From: Beroe ovata
Lineage: Eukaryota > Ctenophora > Nuda > Beroida > Beroidae
Direction of reading: 5' to 3'
Length of the DNA stretch: 48,046 nt
NCBI GenBank assembly: GCA_946803715.1
Contig: CAMPET010000010.1
Location: 439,050-487,095 of the forward strand
The notes beneath the pieces were generated by a model. The model searched no databases and was not told the DNA's origin. It worked only from the letters and a program-made list of their open reading frames with translations. This document shows, one piece after another, positions 43,052 through 48,046 of the stretch; within the stretch, counting starts at the first letter, position 1, and every line of letters begins with the position of its first letter. Made by a program: the position numbers and the translations under genes.

Positions 43052-43916
43052 ATGTTACGAGCACCACTATTCCTGCTATTGGTCACTCGAGTGGTACAGT
43101 GTTACTACCCCAGCTACATCGAGAAAAAGTTTGACACTGTCATTCGAAAACTAGGTACTGTGATCAGCTAGGGTCAGACGTCACGATTTCCATAGTACTG
43201 AGAGTATGGTATACTCATAAAACTGCGTGCAAGCTTCGTTCCAGCATTATAGATCAAATCAAGATCTGCACTGGTAGAGTTGCGTGTCTTATGATCATGT
43301 TTTTTTCATGATATCCGCTCATATGTTTATGTTATTCCGTCAGAATCCATGATAAGATCCCTGGAAACTAACAATTTCGATTGGGATGATGTTCACAAGT
43401 ACGACGTTTTTACTGGTAAGTGCAATGATTATTATGAATAACAATTGGAAATGAGCCAGCCTTCCAGCAATATTTTTTCTCTCGAATCTGGGTTTCCGAT
43501 TTTGATGAAGGACAAGAATTGCTCCCCCAAACAAACTTGTAGTTCCCACAGATTACACAGAACTGATAACCCTGCCCCCTACTGGTGAACCTGAGAACAA
43601 GGACAATGGAGAGAGCAATGAAGAAGAGCACCAGGTACTTTTTTTCGGACTATGAAAATTTGACAATCTTACAATTCCAGAGTTTGATAATTTCTAGTTG
43701 CATAATATCAGCTTATTCAAGCCGTATATGAAGCGTCTTAATGCAAGGGTTACCACGCGTAACATATACCGAACGTAACCTATTTACTCGCAGATTGATA
43801 ATACCTTCCAACTGTGTGTCCCAATAAGGATGCAGAACTATTGCCCCATCAACTACAAGCTACGGAACACATTTGTGGATTACTTCGGCCGACAAAACTT
43901 CGTGTGCTGCAAGTGA
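43052..43916 (+). CDS. Small secreted protein with C-terminal CC motif, gene 1
   Basis: Four exons, 43052-43154, 43344-43415, 43552-43634 and 43794-43916 (TGA 43914-43916), in matching phase; 126 residues. The start MLRAPLFLLLVTRVVQC is a clear signal peptide ending near a Cys. A helix-prone stretch follows (KKFDTVIRKLESMIRSLE), then an acidic Asn/Glu-rich linker without Cys (PENKDNGESNEEEHQ). The last exon has C, C and CC (LCVPIRMQNYC, then NFVCCK at the end), spaced x8 and x20. No known family is recognised; a secreted ligand or a structural cysteine-rich protein would both fit. A related gene follows at 47245. AATAAA lies 118 bases after the stop. Confidence 0.78.
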
Positions 43917-44276
43917 ACTGATCACCGAATGCGTTGCAAGAATAACTATTGGCAGTTTTGCCATGAAGTCTATCAATCGGAGTAGTAGCAGTAACTCGTG
44001 GAATGGCGCCATTTTAAAGAATATTTTTCAGGCAATAAAATGATTTTTCGACGTTACCTGACAATGAGATAGTCAGGCTATTATCTAGAGAGTTTGCAGA
44101 TGTGTTTCAGATCATTTTGATTCTGATATTCGTCGTCATGATATTAGATCCCTCTCCATTGCTATCCATTTCAATTCCCCAATGATCAACATCGGAAAAT
44201 CAGGCTGAGCCCACACTTAACCCCTCCTCCTTCCCAGACAGCTATATTTAGCTCCAGAATGTTAAAACTCGTGGTC
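43880..44276 (+). repeat. Suspect assembly duplicate, copy 1 (gene 1 end to gene 2 start)
   Basis: Runs from the last codons of secreted gene 1 to the first six codons of secreted gene 2 (ATG at 44259), and stops at the single N at 44277. It is nearly identical to 46879-47262. Confidence 0.85.
44034..44039 (+). promoter_or_regulatory. Poly(A) signal AATAAA of secreted gene 1
   Basis: AATAAA lies 118 bases after the stop codon of the 126-residue secreted protein. It is also present in the duplicate copy near 47025. Confidence 0.6.
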
Positions 44277-44277
44277 N

Positions 44278-46877
44278 CTTCTTATACTTTATTTTGACCT
44301 TTGTTGACCGCAGAAAACGAATAAAAGTGATCCTGAAATGATAAGGGCATCCGTTTACGAGTTATGGCCACGCCCATATTGGACCCTGGGAAATTTTGAG
44401 CAAAATCTCTACCACTGAAAATTTAATGGACTATGGACTTCTGTCTTCTTATACTCTATTCCAACCTTTTTTGACCCCAGAAAACGAATAAAAGGGGTCC
44501 TGAGGTGATTGGAGCTTCTGTAACGAGTTATAGCCATATTTGACCGTGAGAAGTTTTGACCCCGAAAGTTTGATGGAAAAAGGACTTCATGTACTCTATT
44601 TTAACTGCTTTTGACACCAGGAAGCGAATAAAAGTGATAAGGGCATCTGTTTACGATATATTTTGGTCTTGACCATATTGAACAGTGGGAAACTTGACGT
44701 GAAAATTTGATGGCAAATAAAAAGAGCAGATTTTTTGTTCCCAACCTTTTAAAGATTCAAATCCCAGAAAGCGAATTATTGGGGTCTCGAAGTCATCAGC
44801 NCACGCCCATATTTGATTGTAGGAAATTTTGACCAATATGTCTTCCCCATGAGGTTAACAGAAGATGGACTTCATGAACTCTACTTTAGCTGTTTTTGAC
44901 ACCAGAAAGCGAATAAAAGTGGTCCTGAGGTGGTTAAGGTATCCGTTTATGAGTAATAGCCACGCCCTTTTGGAATAAAAGTGGTCCTGAGGTGATTAAG
45001 GTATCCGTTTATGAGTAATAGCCACGCCCTTTTGGACCGTGGGAAATTCCGACCAAAATTCCGACCCTAATTTGTACTCTAGTGATTTTGATGGAGAATA
45101 GAATACCTTTGTTTTTACTTATTTGATCCCAAAAAGCAAATAAAAGAGGTTTCGAAGTGATAAGAGCATCTGCTTACGAGTTATGGTCATGTTCACAACA
45201 ATTGGTACAACAGTGATGAACTTCTACATCAGTCCCTCCACTTCTATTCCTATCCTGATGTGAGATAACAAGCACTAGGAAACACTCAGACGTCCACGAA
45301 CTGTACAAGTCATAGACACCGTTTCCAGGAGGAGGAAATTCGTAAAAAATTCAACAACATCCATATCTCCCTTAGAACCTACGTACCACTACCCCTTTCC
45401 TCTACAAAATGACTTTCTATCTCATTCAACATAGGCATAGGTACTTCTTTTCCATGATCTCAATTTTGAAGCCCCAAGAATCTCCAGCTGACCTCCAAAG
45501 TCCTGACCAGCGTACTTATCCCCCGCTTAACAGAACGACTCAATACACGTACACTCTACAGTTACACTACGGAGCTACAGAATTCTCGCACCGCTACACC
45601 TCCTACTCTCTCCTGAGTCCAATTACTCGATAACTTACCAGCTTGGTTGTGAAGCAAAAACTTCGGCCCTAAATAGTGTTTCCTCTGTATTGTATTTCAT
45701 TATCTGTATTGTATTTCATTATCTGACACTGAAAGTAAGAACGTAGTTACGTAGAGGCTTTCATGACCCTGACTGAACGTCGTCTAAAAATCTCAAGTCT
45801 TGTTTTCTCTTGCAGTAAATGGCAACATGGCAATTCCATTGACAAATTTGACCATCTCAAGAAATTTCGAGCTGCTCGCGGAGAAGACGGTCGACTCCTC
45901 CGTCGTTGTAAGGATACAGCCCTATATGGCCTCATATCTATAGCTAACCTAACCTGGCCATCGGCACCTTCATCTGACAACTACTACATCGACTGAAGCA
46001 ACAACGCCTTATCACAGGACGCTTGTAGAATAGAAGAATTGTTAGATTACCCTCACCACCAGACGCATTGGCCCTTGACGTACCCTCCTCCACAACAGAT
46101 TCCCAACTTCCTGCATACCCATTACCCTTCATCAAAAGTATGCAACAAAGCTAGTGTTTAGCAGCTTACAATTTCTGTCATAGAATTAGCGCTAAGAGAA
46201 GGCCTCACGGGACAAGGACTAGGAGAAGACCAGAACTCATGAATTAATGCCCTGATGACTTCGAGACCCCTATAATTTGCTTTCTGGGATTTGAATCTTT
46301 AAAAGGTTGGGAACAAAAATTCTGCTATTCTATTTGCCATCAAATTTTCATGTGAAGAGTTCTTGGTCAAGTTTCCAACTGTTCAATATGGTCAAGGCCA
46401 AAATACATCGTAAACAGATGCGCTCATCACTTCAAGACCTCTTTTATTCGCTTCCTGGTGTCAAAAACAGTTAAAATAGAGTACACGAAGTTCTTTTTCC
46501 ATCAAAATTTCGGGGTCAAAACTTCCAACGGTTAAATATGAGCGTGGCTATAACTCGTTAACAGAAGCCCCTATCACCTCAGGACTACTTTGATTCGTTT
46601 TCTGGGGTCAAGAAAGGTTGGAGTAGAGGATAAGAAGTCCATATTTCATTAAATTTTCAGTGGTAGAGACTATGCTCAAAATTTCCCACGGTCCGATATG
46701 GGTGTGGCCATAACTCGTAAACGGATGCTCCAATCACTTCAGGACCACTTTTATTCGCTTTCTGGTGTCAAAAACAGCTAAAGTAGAGTTCATGAAGTCC
46801 ATCTTCCGTTAAACTCACGGGGAAGACATATTGGTCAAAATTTCCCACGGTCCGATATGGGCGTGGCCATAACTCAG
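44278..46877. mobile_element. Foldback-like element: tandem arrays in inverted orientation
   Basis: The left array (44278 to about 45200) repeats a unit of about 140-170 bases containing GCGAATAAAAGTGGTCCTGA and TTTGACACCAGAAA. The right array (about 46255-46877) has the same unit inverted (CAGGACCACTTTTATTCGC, near 46270, 46441, 46588 and 46746). The middle (45200-46250) has no convincing long coding frame; short open stretches such as 45763-45996 match no family I know. Long terminal inverted repeats made of tandem subunits are typical of foldback elements. Single-N joins at 44277, 44801 and 46878 bound and break it, so placement and order are uncertain. Confidence 0.65.
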
Positions 46878-46878
46878 N

Positions 46879-47262
46879 TTACTTCGGCCGACAAAACTTC
46901 GTGTGCTGCAAGTGAACTGATCACCGAATACCTTGCAAGAATAACTCATTTATGAAGTCTATCAATCGGAGTAGTAGCACTAACTCGTGGAATGGCGCTA
47001 TTTTAAAGAACATATTTCAGCCAATAAAATGATTTTTCGATGTTACCTGACGATGAGATATTCAGGCTATGTAGAGAGTTTGGAGATTTGTTTCAGATCA
47101 TTTTGATTCTGATACTCGTCGTCATAATATTAGATCCCTCTCCATTGCTATCCATTTCAATTCCCCAATGATCAACATCGAAGAATCAGGCTGAGCCCAC
47201 ACTTAACCCCTCCTCCTTCCCAGACAGCTATATTTAGCTCCAGAATGTTAAAACTCGTGGTC
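46879..47262 (+). repeat. Suspect assembly duplicate, copy 2
   Basis: Starts right after the N at 46878 with the same TTACTTCGGCCGAC and includes a second copy of the gene 1 stop codon and poly(A) signal. A contig overlap that was not merged is the simplest explanation. Confidence 0.85.
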
Positions 47263-48046
47263 CTCATTCTCCTTGGGACACTGTTCAGTGCCACTTCCTG
47301 TAACCCTGTGAAGATGCAACGAATAGAGCAACTGATGGGTAGGTATGGGTTTTTGTCATGAGAACCTTCATTCATCTATTTTGTATTTTTTATTTTGTTC
47401 ACGGAATTTTATTTTCGCCCCCCCCCCACTATCCAATATTCACATTCAGACAGTTCTCACATTTCTCAGAACGACTTCATGAGTTGATAAGGAGCAGACA
47501 GTATAAGTGGGAGTCAGGGATCCTGGCGGATGAACTCCTCAACATGATGTCGGTGAAGGAGATGGAATCTGGGATATTTGAGGAGGCCATGGTGGTGGAT
47601 GAGCAGGATGATTTCTCCAGCAGTCTCCTCATGGCAAAGTAGGTGTCTTTTTACTGTTCAGAGAAAATCATTGAAATCATTAACATACCGCTAAGCAACG
47701 TGTCCGAGGAAAGGGGGGCTGCGATGAACGTGAAAATTGTTTTAAATAATAATGAGATGTCGTGATCTAAATTCTAAATTAATATAAAATAGTGCCTCTA
47801 AATAGGGTAATTCTTCTCGCAGCAGTATGAATAGTTCCTCTATAAATTAGGGTATTTTCCTTGCAGTAGTGAGTGTGTGAAGAGTGAACTGAGCATCACT
47901 GGCCGAGGTCGTCTCCTTGAGTGTGGGCGTGACAACTTTTTCCTCACATCAATCACAGTTAGACCTTTCCATGTCAAGAACCTTCCTTTCCTGCTCATTG
48001 ATGGGCACTGTTGTGACAAGGTGTGTGTGTGTGTGTGTGTGTGTGT
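47245..48046 (+). CDS. Small secreted protein with CC motif, gene 2, 3'-truncated
   Basis: Exons 47245-47338, about 47470-47640, and 47878 to at least 48020. The frame is phase-compatible and runs off the window, or to a donor at the GTGTGT tract (48021). Signal peptide MLKLVVLILLGTLFSATSC, again with a Cys near the cleavage region. Then a helix-prone stretch (MQRIEQLMERLHELIRSR), an acidic stretch without Cys (FEEAMVVDEQDDFSS), and an exon with C, C and CC (SEC, LLEC, GHCCDK; spacings x15 and x28). The plan matches gene 1 although the sequences are far apart. A CCCAG acceptor just before the ATG suggests a leader exon. The family is not recognised. Confidence 0.72.
48021..48046. repeat. (GT)n microsatellite at the window end
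   Basis: A pure GT run that starts exactly after the AAG codon of secreted gene 2 and continues past the window. Confidence 0.9.

Noticed and set aside
45763-45996. 77-codon frame in the foldback-like element as a transposase remnant
   Set aside because: No catalytic motif or recognisable transposase or polymerase signature could be seen.

Overview
This is a piece of an animal nuclear genome. The evidence is multi-exon genes with GT-AG introns, a MAGI-type WW/PDZ scaffold, vinculin, an OTUD5-type deubiquitinase and a class A GPCR. The species cannot be read from the sequence. Compact introns, moderate GC and apparently high allelic divergence suit a marine invertebrate, possibly a sponge (inference). 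The assembly has one 268-base gap and seven single-N joins, three of them flanked by near-identical copies of the same sequence.

Layout: (1) 108-9298 (+), the 3' part of a MAGI gene: end of a WW domain, then five PDZ domains. Its 4.5-kb intron (1012-5512) carries three tandem two-exon coiled-coil genes on the opposite strand. (2) 9.3-11.1 kb, a GC-rich repeat region with two adjacent near-perfect hairpins. (3) 11096-12100 (-), a small protein with two double-stranded-RNA-binding-like domains. (4) 12537-13754 (-), a single-exon class A GPCR. (5) 15243-18462 (-), a complete OTUD5-like deubiquitinase. (6) 19913-36230 (+), a complete vinculin gene whose spliced product is about 1,426 residues. 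It has about six central helical repeats, where vertebrate vinculin has three. (7) 37369-42062 (-), a 504-residue coiled-coil protein not recognised by family, with an RFX X-box-like site upstream. (8) 43052-43916 and 47245-end (+), two small secreted proteins sharing a layout (signal peptide, helical and acidic region, C-terminal C...C...CC). They are separated by a possibly misplaced element made of tandem repeats in inverted orientation.

MAGI (junction scaffold) and vinculin (actin linkage at cell adhesions) both act at cell contacts, but nothing here shows they are co-regulated. OTUD5 and vinculin are head to head, as are the 504-residue coiled-coil gene and the first secreted-protein gene. 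The least familiar items are the nested triplicated coiled-coil genes, the paired secreted proteins, the expanded vinculin, and an intronic minisatellite that repeats the vinculin 5' splice site. All exon models were made by hand from splice consensus, reading phase and family resemblance; no transcript data were available.
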